Positions 13,595-20,288 of a stretch of 28,655 nucleotides of DNA are shown one piece after another. Made by a program: the position numbers and the translations under genes. Numbering within the stretch: the stretch's first letter is position 1; every line of letters starts with the position of its first letter. The notes beneath the pieces are model-generated. The model was not told where the DNA came from. It worked only from the letters and a program-made list of their open reading frames with translations, and did not search any database. The DNA lies in the IMG/VR virus record IMGVR_UViG_3300025645_000342, positions 1 through 28,655 of that record, one strand, 5' to 3'. The stretch comes from a virus.

Positions 13595-14218
13595 ATGGCA
13601 AAAGAACTACCGTACTTTAAATTTGAACCCAGCGAGTGGGATAACGGCAACATACAGATGTGTTGCCTAAATACTCGCGCTATCTTCATTGACTTGTGCT
13701 GCATCTATTGGACGAGAGTTGGAGACTTACCTTATGCTCTGGCTTTGCAAAAGATATGCGGAGGCAAAGAAGATGCTCTGGTTGAATTAGATAATCGCGG
13801 AATAATCAAAGTCGAAGATGAATTGATTAGCATCAAATTCCTTGATGACCAGCTGTCCGAATTCAGCGAAACACGAGCCAAGAACTCAGCGAATGCAAAG
13901 AAAAGATGGAGTGGCAATGCGAGCGCAATGCGAGCGCATAAAGATGGCAATGCCATAAGAGAAGACAAGAAGAGAGAAGAGAAGATAATACCATCAGTTG
14001 ATGAGTTTGTTGATTACTGCGTATCAAAGCAATCTAATGTTGACCCTGCACACGCAAAACTTAAATTTGACCAATGGATAGAGAACGGCTGGAAGGACGG
14101 ATATAATAAACCAATCAAGGTTTGGAAGTCAAAAGCGAATGGAGTGATACCTCACCTAAAAACTATACAGCCTAAAGGCAAGTATCAGTTGGATAAATCT
14201 CAATCTAAAGACTTTTAA
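13595..14218 (+). CDS. Replisome-organiser-like protein
   Basis: A 207-residue protein from the ATG at 13595; an upstream TTG at 13580 is less likely. Residues about 1-90 resemble the winged-helix N-terminus of phage replisome organisers (ELPYFKFEPSEWDNGNIQMC; RAIFIDLCCIYW; LVELDNRGIIKVED). A basic linker (SANAKKRWSG) follows. The C-terminal part, with VDPAHAKLKFDQWIENGWKDG and IKVWKSK, has the DnaD/helicase-loader-like W pattern. It would bind origin DNA and load the helicase encoded at 14828. It abuts the nuclease gene with no gap. Confidence 0.7.
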   Translation: MAKELPYFKFEPSEWDNGNIQMCCLNTRAIFIDLCCIYWTRVGDLPYALALQKICGGKEDALVELDNRGIIKVEDELISIKFLDDQLSEFSETRAKNSANAKKRWSGNASAMRAHKDGNAIREDKKREEKIIPSVDEFVDYCVSKQSNVDPAHAKLKFDQWIENGWKDGYNKPIKVWKSKANGVIPHLKTIQPKGKYQLDKSQSKDF

Positions 14219-14611
14219 ATGGACACATTGATTAGGAATATCGGACAAGTTAAGCAAGCCATGAACTTCGCAGGGTTAGAATATGCAGCTATACATCCCA
14301 GCGACATTGATGCGGTGATTGAAATAAACGACAAGTATATTATCTTAATGGAATTGAAAAGAAAAGGCAATTCGATACCTGTTGGTCAGAGATTACTGTT
14401 GGAACGAATAGCTGACAAATTTGAATACGGATGGGTTTTATTCATTGAACACGATACCAACAATACTAATGAATCTATTGACTTGATGAACGCAGTTGTA
14501 ACGCAAGTTTATTTCAGAAATAAGTGGTATAACACTAATAACGAATACACAAAAGAATACATTACTAAATTAGCCAATAGATTTGGTATCGATAAATTAC
14601 AAAACATATGA
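14219..14611 (+). CDS. PD-(D/E)XK-type nuclease
   Basis: A 130-residue protein with the compact PD-(D/E)XK core: an acidic pair in HPSDIDAVIEI (D29, D31), MELKRKG (E45-x-K47) and a following helix with Q57 (IPVGQRLLLERIAD), similar to VRR-NUC or resolvase-like small nucleases. It would cut DNA with Mg2+. The setting among replication genes suggests trimming or resolving recombination intermediates. It ends in a 4-nt ATGA overlap with the next gene. Confidence 0.72.
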   Translation: MDTLIRNIGQVKQAMNFAGLEYAAIHPSDIDAVIEINDKYIILMELKRKGNSIPVGQRLLLERIADKFEYGWVLFIEHDTNNTNESIDLMNAVVTQVYFRNKWYNTNNEYTKEYITKLANRFGIDKLQNI

Positions 14612-14913
14612 AAAATCCAATCATAACCGCGAGGCTCAAGCGAAGAGCATTAGCGCAGCAACTGAGCGAATCCGATAACTACATCATTATAATGGCTCGG
14701 AAGAATAAGCTAGTATGTAATGCGCTGAACAAACAAGGTCTTAGTCTAATCGGAGCATTTTTGTGCGAGAACGATTATGCAAAAGAGTTTATATTTGAAT
14801 ATATTAAACAATACAAACAAATCACAGATGAACAAACCAATGACAACAGCACCGCTGCAAGTGCTGAACCAAATCAAGCACCGCAGGATAACCAATCGCA
14901 AGAGAGGTCTTGA
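14608..14913 (+). CDS. Small protein overlapping the helicase gene
   Basis: A 101-residue protein. The N-terminal 70 residues are helical and basic (ARLKRRALAQQL; MARKNKLVCNALNKQG). The last 30 are a Gln/Asn/Ser-rich disordered tail, encoded in the part shared with the helicase gene (86 nt overlap from 14828). It could be a helicase partner or loader accessory. No family recognised. Confidence 0.6.
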   Translation: MKNPIITARLKRRALAQQLSESDNYIIIMARKNKLVCNALNKQGLSLIGAFLCENDYAKEFIFEYIKQYKQITDEQTNDNSTAASAEPNQAPQDNQSQERS

Positions 14914-15826
14914 TACAGCTTGGCAAAATGCCAACGAATACATCAGCTTAAAAAAAGGCTATCCAATAATGATAGCTGGAGTTGGTGGCGCAGGCAAGAC
15001 AGAGTTCACCTTTGACTTGATACTCAACGCTTCGCTAATGCACGGATGGAAGTGGCTTATACTATCGCCAGAGACAGGCGACAAGTACGAGATTATTGAG
15101 ATGCTTATTGAAAAGTTAGCAGCAGGAGAAACGCTAGAACACAATACCGACAATCCAATAAGCGAAGAAAGGCTAGACAAGATAATGCTTTGGCTCAACA
15201 ATCACTTCCGCATACTTGACCCAACAGAACATTGGAAGGAGAACTTAAATGACCTACAAATGAATATCACTAACTTCTTTGATGCGGTCAACTACGAAGA
15301 GAAAAGGCTAGGAGGTCAATTTGATGGAGTTCTGATTGACCCATTCAACGAACTTGATATTGAGATTGGAGGCAGTAAAACAGCCAACATAGTCAAGAAT
15401 GAACTTGATGTTCTGATTGCTTGGACTAAAAAGAAAAACTATCTAACCATACTCACAAATCACGCTAATGATAAACACGAGGTTCGTGAAAAGGATGATG
15501 ATGGTGAATGGTACTTCTGGACTCCACCTAATAAGAAGGACGAGTGGGCATATGGTCAGCAATTCGGGCGTAAAGGTTATCAGATGATATTGCTTTATGA
15601 GCCACATCAAATCAAGCAAGTTCAGCTTGCCAATCAAGGCGATACAGAAATGCAGCACAGCGTTGATAATTACTTCAACGTGCGAGATGTTTATGTGCAA
15701 AAAACGAAGCCGAAAGGCGTAGGCAAGACAGGAAAGTTTAGATTGTTTTACGATAGAAAGCAGCAGAGGTATTACAACGTGGATTCTCTCGGTATTAAGA
15801 AAGGATTAATAGGTATTAAGCAATGA
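14828..15826 (+). CDS. RecA-fold replicative helicase-like ATPase
   Basis: A 332-residue protein from the ATG at 14828; ATG at 14840 is an alternative. It is a single RecA-like domain: Walker A GVGGAGKT (51-58), ILSPET, Walker B FDGVLIDPFNEL with D171, and a sensor-like LTNHAND. This matches DnaB/Twinkle-type helicase cores without a primase or long N-terminal domain. It would unwind the phage fork as a ring. The neighbours (organiser, SSB, DnaA-IV) fit a phage that brings its own helicase and borrows the host polymerase and primase. Confidence 0.8.
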   Translation: MNKPMTTAPLQVLNQIKHRRITNRKRGLDTAWQNANEYISLKKGYPIMIAGVGGAGKTEFTFDLILNASLMHGWKWLILSPETGDKYEIIEMLIEKLAAGETLEHNTDNPISEERLDKIMLWLNNHFRILDPTEHWKENLNDLQMNITNFFDAVNYEEKRLGGQFDGVLIDPFNELDIEIGGSKTANIVKNELDVLIAWTKKKNYLTILTNHANDKHEVREKDDDGEWYFWTPPNKKDEWAYGQQFGRKGYQMILLYEPHQIKQVQLANQGDTEMQHSVDNYFNVRDVYVQKTKPKGVGKTGKFRLFYDRKQQRYYNVDSLGIKKGLIGIKQ

Positions 15827-16140
15827 AAATGATAGATTTAGAATTTGACCCTGTCAAAGCATTGGCACAGGTGACGATTATGAAGAACACAACACTATCC
15901 AAGAACCCTGACCACAAGTTCATTGAGTACTTTGAGAACATCGAAGCAACGCTTCTCAAAATGCGTGAGAAGAATCTAAAGCTGTTGGGTAGAGTTGAGG
16001 CAGTAGAAAGGCAGATTGACAAGTTCAGTCAAATGGGTAACGCTGAGATTGAGTTAGATTACCAAGAAGATGTAAAAAAGCAAGACCAGATGACTGATGA
16101 GGCTTGGTTGAAGATTGCACCACAATCAAAATTGTTTTGA
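15823..16140 (+). CDS. Coiled-coil protein, unknown
   Basis: A 105-residue acidic protein joined to the helicase by an ATGA overlap. Residues about 35-70 form a probable coiled coil (FIEYFENIEATLLKMREKNLKLLGRVEAVERQIDKF). The tail includes MTDEAWLKIAPQSKLF. I do not recognise the family. The direct coupling suggests a helicase or replisome partner. Confidence 0.6.
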   Translation: MKMIDLEFDPVKALAQVTIMKNTTLSKNPDHKFIEYFENIEATLLKMREKNLKLLGRVEAVERQIDKFSQMGNAEIELDYQEDVKKQDQMTDEAWLKIAPQSKLF

Positions 16141-16295
16141 GACATTCCAAATACACACGAATGGCGGCTGAGTTAGCTTTAAAGTACGGAATCCATTTAA
16201 GCCGTTCTAATGAGTTCAATGACCTTGAGCCTTATGAACAGTCAACAGTTCGCAATCACGCCTTTAAAATACTTGGAAACGCAACCATTGAATGA
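16137..16295 (+). CDS. Small protein, start uncertain
   Basis: A frame encoding about 50 residues, ending HAFKILGNATIE, with AAELALKYGIHLSRSNEFND and EPYEQSTVRNHAF: a short helical protein of a kind I have seen in Bacteroidota phages. The start may be TTG at 16137 (TTGA overlap with the preceding stop), ATG at 16161, or ATG at 16104 inside the previous gene. I prefer 16137 because junction overlaps are the rule in this operon. Function unknown. Confidence 0.55.
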   Translation: MRHSKYTRMAAELALKYGIHLSRSNEFNDLEPYEQSTVRNHAFKILGNATIE

Positions 16296-16317
16296 TTTTT
16301 TTCGTATCATTGCGTAA

Positions 16318-16461
16318 ATGGAAGTTTCATTCGGTTTTGTTCACGGCTTTATTTTTGGAATAAACTACTTTGCGCACGATGCAGATGATAGCGTTGAATG
16401 TACTTTTCAGATATTCATTGGAATTTTAGCTATCGAAATATTTTGGAATGAACCTGCTTGA
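16318..16461 (+). CDS. 47-residue hydrophobic protein
   Basis: From ATG 16318 a 47-residue frame reads MEVSFGFVHGFIFGINYFAH and ends IFIGILAIEIFWNEPA. It is rich in Phe, Ile and Gly with two hydrophobic stretches around an acidic centre (DADDSVE), so it may be membrane-associated or a small beta protein. It fills the only gap between 16295 and the sigma-like gene, which it overlaps by 14 nt. Similar small F/G-rich proteins occur in related phages as far as I recall. Confidence 0.55.
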   Translation: MEVSFGFVHGFIFGINYFAHDADDSVECTFQIFIGILAIEIFWNEPA

Positions 16462-16972
16462 AATAGCATACACAACCGAGCGTCATAAAGACTGGATTGT
16501 GATGGCTACAAATCTCGGTGCTGGACATTACGCTGAGGACATTGTGCAGGAAATGTATATCAAGCTGAGTGAGATTAAGAATCCTGAGCGACTAATAGAC
16601 AAAAATAATCCTAATCAGTTGGTTGGTTTTTACGTTTATACAATTATAAGGAGTTTAATAGTTGACCTTCAGCGGGTTCAGAAGCGTACTAAGATGGTAA
16701 GCATCGAATCAATTCGAGCATTGAAAGCATCAGATGTTGATATGGAATTTGAAGCAGAATTTACCAAGAAGCTGGAGGTGATTGAGCAATCAAAAGCAGA
16801 TATGGGTTGGTACGATTTAAAGCTATTTGAACTGTATCACAATGAAGGATTAAGCATACGAAAGCTATCGAAAGAAACGCGCATCAGCGCATCATCAATA
16901 TTTAACACACTAACCAATGCCAAGAGCAAAATCAACGAAGCCTACAACGCGGCGAAAAAAAGCACCGAGTAA
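16448..16972 (+). CDS. Sigma-70-like / ECF-type transcription factor
   Basis: A 174-residue protein with the two-domain layout of short sigma factors. Residues about 11-95 resemble region 2: WIVMATNLGAGHYAEDIVQEMYIKL (the A-E-D-I-V-Q-E core) and YVYTIIRSLIVDLQRVQKR. Residues about 118-170 resemble region 4: DLKLFELYHNEGLSIRKLSKETRISASSIFNTLTNAKSKI (helix-turn-helix). It may redirect host RNA polymerase to phage promoters, and the CGTTTAT sites are natural candidates. Being at the end of the replication block suits an early-to-late switch. A non-sigma HTH regulator is possible but less likely. Confidence 0.7.
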   Translation: MNLLEIAYTTERHKDWIVMATNLGAGHYAEDIVQEMYIKLSEIKNPERLIDKNNPNQLVGFYVYTIIRSLIVDLQRVQKRTKMVSIESIRALKASDVDMEFEAEFTKKLEVIEQSKADMGWYDLKLFELYHNEGLSIRKLSKETRISASSIFNTLTNAKSKINEAYNAAKKSTE

Positions 16973-17345
16973 AGGACTTGGAGATACAATAGAGAAGGTA
17001 ACAGAAGCCACAGGAATAAAGAAGGCAGTCAAGTGGTTGGCTGGCGAAGATTGTGGATGTGATGCTCGCAAGGAAAAGCTGAACAAGTTATTTCCATACG
17101 ATAGGCACAAGCCAGCTAAGTGTATGTCTGAGGCTCAATACAACCAATGGACAAAAGTAAAGGACATCACGAAGCAAGAGAAGCATAGATACCTTACTGA
17201 AGTCTACCCTGTAATTGCACAGATTCACGCGATTGTTTTTGACCATAGATTTCACGAACCTTGCACTTGCACACCAAGACAATGGGAGCAATGGCGCAAC
17301 GATTTAGACCAAGTTTATTCAACATACCAAGATGATAAAAGTTAA
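16917..17345 (+). CDS. Cys-containing basic phage protein, unknown
   Basis: A 142-residue protein overlapping the sigma-like gene by 56 nt and the ParB-like gene by 14 nt. Residues 1-20 are strongly basic (PRAKSTKPTTRRKKAPSKG). Then come GLGDTIEKVTEATGIKKAVKW and a DCGCDARKEKLNKLFPY motif, and later EPCTCTPRQWEQW. The two CxC pairs may bind metal. I recognise the G-L-G-D-T-I-E/CGC-R-K-E-K-L-N pattern from Bacteroidota phages, where it has no assigned function. A nucleic-acid-binding role is an inference from charge. Confidence 0.65.
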   Translation: MPRAKSTKPTTRRKKAPSKGLGDTIEKVTEATGIKKAVKWLAGEDCGCDARKEKLNKLFPYDRHKPAKCMSEAQYNQWTKVKDITKQEKHRYLTEVYPVIAQIHAIVFDHRFHEPCTCTPRQWEQWRNDLDQVYSTYQDDKS

Positions 17346-17934
17346 GATAGCAGAAGTCAAGACCAATCCGAATAATCCGCGATTGATTAAGGATGATAAG
17401 TTTAAAAAGTTAGTAAAGTCAATCAAGGAGTTTCCTCAGATGCTTGAGTTGAGACCTATTGTAGTAAACGATGATATGGTAGTTCTTGGTGGTAATATGC
17501 GTTTGAAGGCTTGCAAAGAAGCAGGATTAAAAGAAGTGCCTATCATCAAGGCAAGCGACTTGACTGACGAGCAGCAGAATGAGTTCATAGTCAAGGACAA
17601 TGTAGGTTTCGGTGAATGGGATTGGGATATATTAGCTAACGAATGGGATGCTGTGCAACTTGAGGAGTGGGCATTGGATGGTTTTCCTTTTGAGGATAAC
17701 ATTAATTTAAGCGATGAATTTGGTGAAGATTTTAGTTTAGCTGAAGGAGATAAAGCACCATTTCAACAACAAACATACACTTTAGCAGATGAACAGGCAG
17801 AGCAAATAAAAAATGCAATAGCTGATGTAAAGAATACAGATGAATATAAATATGTTGAAACCTTTGGAAACGAAAACAGTAATGGAAACGCTTTATATTT
17901 AATTATTATGCAATGGGCAGAGCAAAAGAAATAA
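17332..17934 (+). CDS. ParB-like protein paired with Mom-like gene
   Basis: A 200-residue protein. Residues about 5-90 are a ParB/Srx-type N-terminal domain: NPNNPRLIKDDKFKKLVKSI, LRPIVVNDDMVVLGGNMRL (GGNMR at 53-57, the box-II-like motif), GLKEVPIIKASDL. After a hydrophobic/acidic linker, residues about 148-200 form a distinct end with TYTLADEQAEQIKNAI and NENSNGNALYLI (180-191), which I know from ParB-like proteins next to Mom-like genes. There is no centromere-type HTH domain, so plasmid partition is unlikely. A DNA-targeting, nucleotide-using or nuclease role linked to base modification is more likely. The last third is AT-richer than what precedes it. Confidence 0.7.
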   Translation: MIKVKIAEVKTNPNNPRLIKDDKFKKLVKSIKEFPQMLELRPIVVNDDMVVLGGNMRLKACKEAGLKEVPIIKASDLTDEQQNEFIVKDNVGFGEWDWDILANEWDAVQLEEWALDGFPFEDNINLSDEFGEDFSLAEGDKAPFQQQTYTLADEQAEQIKNAIADVKNTDEYKYVETFGNENSNGNALYLIIMQWAEQKK

Positions 17935-18668
17935 TAGTAAAGGTAATAAATAGTAAAATAGCCGTACCATTTGTTAAAAAAACGCATTATTCAGGTACTG
18001 TTTCTAATACAAGTAATCTTCACTTTGGATGCTTTTTAGATGGTAAAATGCACGGAGTAATGAGTTTTGGTAGTCCAATGGATAAATCAAAAGTACTTCC
18101 ACTTGTTCAACCTTGTTTATGGAATGAAATGTTAGAACTGAATAGAATGGCGTTTGATGATTATCTACCAAAGTATTCAGAAAGTAGATGCATTGCAATT
18201 GCTATTAAATTAATTAAAAAGAATGCACCTCATATAAAATGGATATTATCATTTAGTGATGCAGTTCAATGTGGAGATGGGGCAATATATAGAGCAAGTG
18301 GATTTAAGTTAACAAATGTTAAAAAAAGCACACAGATAATAGAAACTCCAAAAGGTGAACGTGTTACAAGAATGACACTAACGCAAGTGGGAAACGCAAA
18401 AAGAAATAGAATACTAAAAGAGTTAGGATTAAAAGATACAGGAGCATCAAGTATAAATCAATTTTTAAATGCAGGATGTATTAATGTTGTTGGATTTCAA
18501 AATAGATACATTTACTTAATAGATAAAACTTGTAAAATTACAGTTCCTATTCTACCATTTAGTGAAATAGACAAACAAGGTGCAGGAATGTATAAAGGTA
18601 AAAAAATAACCCTCCAAGAGAGGAGGGCTAATTTGAGCGAGAAGGTCGATTCGAACGCCACTTCTTAA
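17913..18668 (+). CDS. Mom-like DNA adenine modification protein
   Basis: A 251-residue protein overlapping the ParB-like gene by 22 nt. Residues about 1-135 match the Mom family (GNAT-like fold; phage Mu Mom makes N6-carbamoylmethyl-adenine): KTHYSGTVSNTSNLHFGCF, GVMSFGSPMDKSKVLPLV, MLELNRMAFDDYLPKYSESR and SFSDAVQCGDGAIYRASGF. The modification shields phage DNA from restriction. Residues about 140-251 are an extra, less familiar region. The gene is visibly AT-rich (about 27-30% GC in two 60-nt lines I counted, against 37% in a line before the ParB-like gene), a sign of transfer. Its last 33 nt overlap a convergent tRNA-like gene, and the last ten residues may be an accidental extension. Confidence 0.75.
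   Translation: MGRAKEIIVKVINSKIAVPFVKKTHYSGTVSNTSNLHFGCFLDGKMHGVMSFGSPMDKSKVLPLVQPCLWNEMLELNRMAFDDYLPKYSESRCIAIAIKLIKKNAPHIKWILSFSDAVQCGDGAIYRASGFKLTNVKKSTQIIETPKGERVTRMTLTQVGNAKRNRILKELGLKDTGASSINQFLNAGCINVVGFQNRYIYLIDKTCKITVPILPFSEIDKQGAGMYKGKKITLQERRANLSEKVDSNATS
18600..18627 (-). terminator. Minus-strand intrinsic terminator after the tRNA-like gene
   Basis: On the minus strand a 6-bp GC-rich stem CCCTCC / GGAGGG with loop TCTCTT is followed by TTATTTTTTT. On the plus strand the stem is followed by CTAATTTGAG, which is not a T run, so the signal points to minus. It lies 9 nt beyond the 3' end of the tRNA-like gene and inside the Mom-like coding region. Confidence 0.75.
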
Positions 18669-18706
18669 TTGGAATATTAAACGTGCAACCATTACACTAC
18701 TCTCGC
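18636..18706 (-). tRNA. tRNA-like gene, possible tRNA-Gly(UCC), odd arms
   Basis: Read on minus, 71 nt fold as a cloverleaf. Acceptor stem: GCGAGAG with TTCTCGC (one G-U). Bases 8-9 are TA. D arm: GTGT-AATGGTT-GCAC with the GG pair. Anticodon stem: TTTAA with TTAAG around an 8-nt loop TATTCCAA. T loop: TTCGAAT. No CCA is encoded. Oddities: the loop has one base too many (UCC is the best anticodon reading), the variable loop is short, and the T stem pairs only as GGCG / CG-A-CC with a bulged A. A host-like promoter and a terminator flank it on the same strand, which argues for expression. It could be a decaying tRNA or a tRNA mimic. Confidence 0.6.
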
Positions 18707-18714
18707 ATAAAACA

Positions 18715-18746
18715 CGAATATAAGACTTTATTTATTATGAACAAAA
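18715..18746 (-). promoter_or_regulatory. Host-type promoter for the minus-strand tRNA
   Basis: Read on minus: TTTTG (18746-18742), a 19-nt spacer, then TATATTCG (18722-18715), a one-base variant of TAnnTTTG, and the tRNA 5' end 8 nt further on. Element identity and spacing agree with the Bacteroidota -33/-7 promoter. It overlaps the start signal and first codons of the small terminase gene on the other strand, so the two may interfere. Confidence 0.6.
18726..18736 (+). promoter_or_regulatory. Variant CTTTAT-N5-ATG start signal, site E (terminase)
   Basis: CTTTATTTATT stands directly before the ATG at 18737. It keeps TTTAT at the same 5-nt distance from ATG as sites A-D but lacks the G of CGTTTAT. 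It also fixes the start of the small terminase at 18737 rather than the in-frame ATG at 18683, which lies inside the antisense tRNA. It is weaker evidence than the other four sites. Confidence 0.45.
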
Positions 18747-19090
18747 CGGAACAGCATAAAAAGGCAGTCATCGAAGCGTTAGAATCTTCGCTTGGAGTGG
18801 TGACATCAGCCTGTAAGAAAGCAGAGGTTGGTCGAACTACATTCTATCAATGGCTAAAAGATGACGCAGAATTTGCAAAGCAAGTTGCAGATATTGAAAA
18901 CGTAGCTTTGGATTTTGCTGAATCACAGCTTCATAAGCAAATACAAGATGGTTCTGCGGCTGCTACAATCTTCTACTTGAAAACCAAAGGTAAGAAGCGA
19001 GGATACATTGAGCGTCAGGAGATTTCACACGAAGGTATTCAGACCTTCCAAATAGTCGAGGATGGCGAATGGGACGATACAGGTAAATAA
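18737..19090 (+). CDS. terS: Terminase small subunit
   Basis: A 117-residue protein. Residues about 19-41 are a helix-turn-helix (LGVVTSACKKAEVGRTTFYQWLKDD), followed by a helical oligomerisation region (QVADIENVALDFAESQLHKQI, then AAATIFYLKTKGKKRGYIER), typical of small terminases, which recognise phage DNA and load the large subunit. The C-terminus is acidic. The gene overlaps the large subunit by 29 nt. The start at 18737 follows a TTTAT-N5-ATG signal and the HTH spacing usual for the family. Confidence 0.85.
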   Translation: MNKTEQHKKAVIEALESSLGVVTSACKKAEVGRTTFYQWLKDDAEFAKQVADIENVALDFAESQLHKQIQDGSAAATIFYLKTKGKKRGYIERQEISHEGIQTFQIVEDGEWDDTGK

Positions 19091-20222
19091 AGTATACACG
19101 CATCTTAGGAAGTCGCCTAAAAAGATAATCGTTGAGCAAGGCGGTACGAGGTCAGGTAAGACGTACAACATTCTGCTTTGGATAATTTTCAATTACTGCA
19201 ATCTCAATAAAGGTAAGACAATAACGATTGCAAGGAAGACATTCCCAGCAGTTCGCTCATCTGTTATGCGTGACTTCTTTGACATCCTCCGCAAGCACAA
19301 TCTATACAGCGAGCAATATCACAACAAGTCAAATAGCGAATACCATCTCAACGGAAACCTGATTGAGTTTATCAGCTTAGACCAGCCGCAGAAGATACGA
19401 GGTCGAAAGCGAGATTTAGCCTTTCTAAACGAGGCAAATGAGTTGTATTGGGAAGATTGGCAGCAGATACTATTTAGGACAACAGGGCGCATCATAATCG
19501 ACTACAATCCATCTGATTCATTTCATTGGATATACGACAAGGTAGTGCCTAGAGATGACTGCTCGTTCCTGCAAACCACATACAAGGACAATCCATACCT
19601 TGACGAAAGTATCATTCGAGAAATCGAAAGGTTGAAAGAAACAGACGAGGACTATTGGCGTATCTACGGACTTGGTGAACGTGGTATGTCAAGAGCAACT
19701 ATATTTCAGTTTGGAATCGTGCAAGAGGTATCCGGTCAGCTACTGTCAACAGGTATGGACTTTGGGTTTACGAATGACCCAACAGCGTTGGTCAAGGTCT
19801 ACAAGAAAGGCAACCAGCTTATCCTTGATGAACTTCTATATCACACCAACCTAACCAACCAAGACATAGCACACAAGTTTGAGGAGTTAGGACTGAACCG
19901 GCTTGACGTAATATATGCGGACTCAGCCGAACCAAAGTCAATAGAGGAACTGCATAGGCTACGTTGGAATGTCAAACCAACAGCAAAAGGTGCGGACAGT
20001 ATTATGGCTGGCATTGATATGCTGAAGAGATACGAGTTGAAGGTCACAGCCAACAGTTTGAACCTAATCAAAGAACTGCAAAACTACAAGTGGACAGAGG
20101 ATAAGAATGGCAACCTACTCAATAAACCTGTGGACAATTTCAATCACGCGATTGATGCGGTGAGGTATGCGGTTTGGAATAGGCTTGCAAATCCGAACTA
20201 CGGAAGTTATAGCATCCGATAA
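19062..20222 (+). CDS. terL: Terminase large subunit (ATPase-nuclease)
   Basis: A 386-residue protein. The N-terminal ATPase has Walker A GGTRSGKT (27-34) and Walker B DLAFLNEANEL with the catalytic Glu. The C-terminal nuclease is RNase-H-like: MDFGFTNDPTALV (first Asp), IYADSAEPKSI (second Asp) and DNFNHAIDAVRYAV (third). It pumps and cuts phage DNA at the portal. The family resembles the PBSX/SPP1-type group (Terminase_3 and relatives), a common but not strict link with headful packaging, which would agree with a circularly permuted contig. It is followed by site D and the tail genes rather than by the portal. Confidence 0.92.
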   Translation: MANGTIQVNKVYTHLRKSPKKIIVEQGGTRSGKTYNILLWIIFNYCNLNKGKTITIARKTFPAVRSSVMRDFFDILRKHNLYSEQYHNKSNSEYHLNGNLIEFISLDQPQKIRGRKRDLAFLNEANELYWEDWQQILFRTTGRIIIDYNPSDSFHWIYDKVVPRDDCSFLQTTYKDNPYLDESIIREIERLKETDEDYWRIYGLGERGMSRATIFQFGIVQEVSGQLLSTGMDFGFTNDPTALVKVYKKGNQLILDELLYHTNLTNQDIAHKFEELGLNRLDVIYADSAEPKSIEELHRLRWNVKPTAKGADSIMAGIDMLKRYELKVTANSLNLIKELQNYKWTEDKNGNLLNKPVDNFNHAIDAVRYAVWNRLANPNYGSYSIR

Positions 20223-20244
20223 AAATATTTTTGTCATATGCCTT

Positions 20245-20252
20245 ATATTTGG
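20245..20252 (+). promoter_or_regulatory. TATATTTG element between terminase and tail genes
   Basis: TATATTTG is a full match to TAnnTTTG, 37 nt before the tail-chaperone ATG. No TTTG lies at the usual 19-21 nt upstream; one is only 10 nt away. It may be a host-type promoter that adds early or background expression to site D. The evidence is one 8-mer in an intergenic gap. Confidence 0.35.
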
Positions 20253-20267
20253 CAGAGGTACAAAACC

Positions 20268-20288
20268 AACCAAATACGTTTATATATT
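20268..20288 (+). promoter_or_regulatory. CGTTTAT-N5-ATG start signal, site D (tail operon)
   Basis: ACCAAATACGTTTATATATT precedes the ATG at 20289, with CGTTTAT 5 nt before ATG as at sites A-C. It selects 20289 over an in-frame ATG at 20238. It opens the tail operon that runs without a visible terminator to the tape measure at 28518. Confidence 0.58.

Noticed and set aside
16628-16650. Internal ACGTTTATAC match to the start-signal core
   Set aside because: Inside the sigma-like gene and not followed by ATG at 5 nt; single 7-mer matches are expected by chance.
17332-17934. Plasmid-type partition (ParB) system
   Set aside because: No ParA, no HTH centromere-binding domain and no parS-like repeats; the Mom-like neighbour and NENSNGNAL end point to DNA modification instead.
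18636-18706. tRNA as an attachment site for integration
   Set aside because: No integrase or recombinase gene in the closed genome and no repeat of the tRNA 3' end elsewhere.
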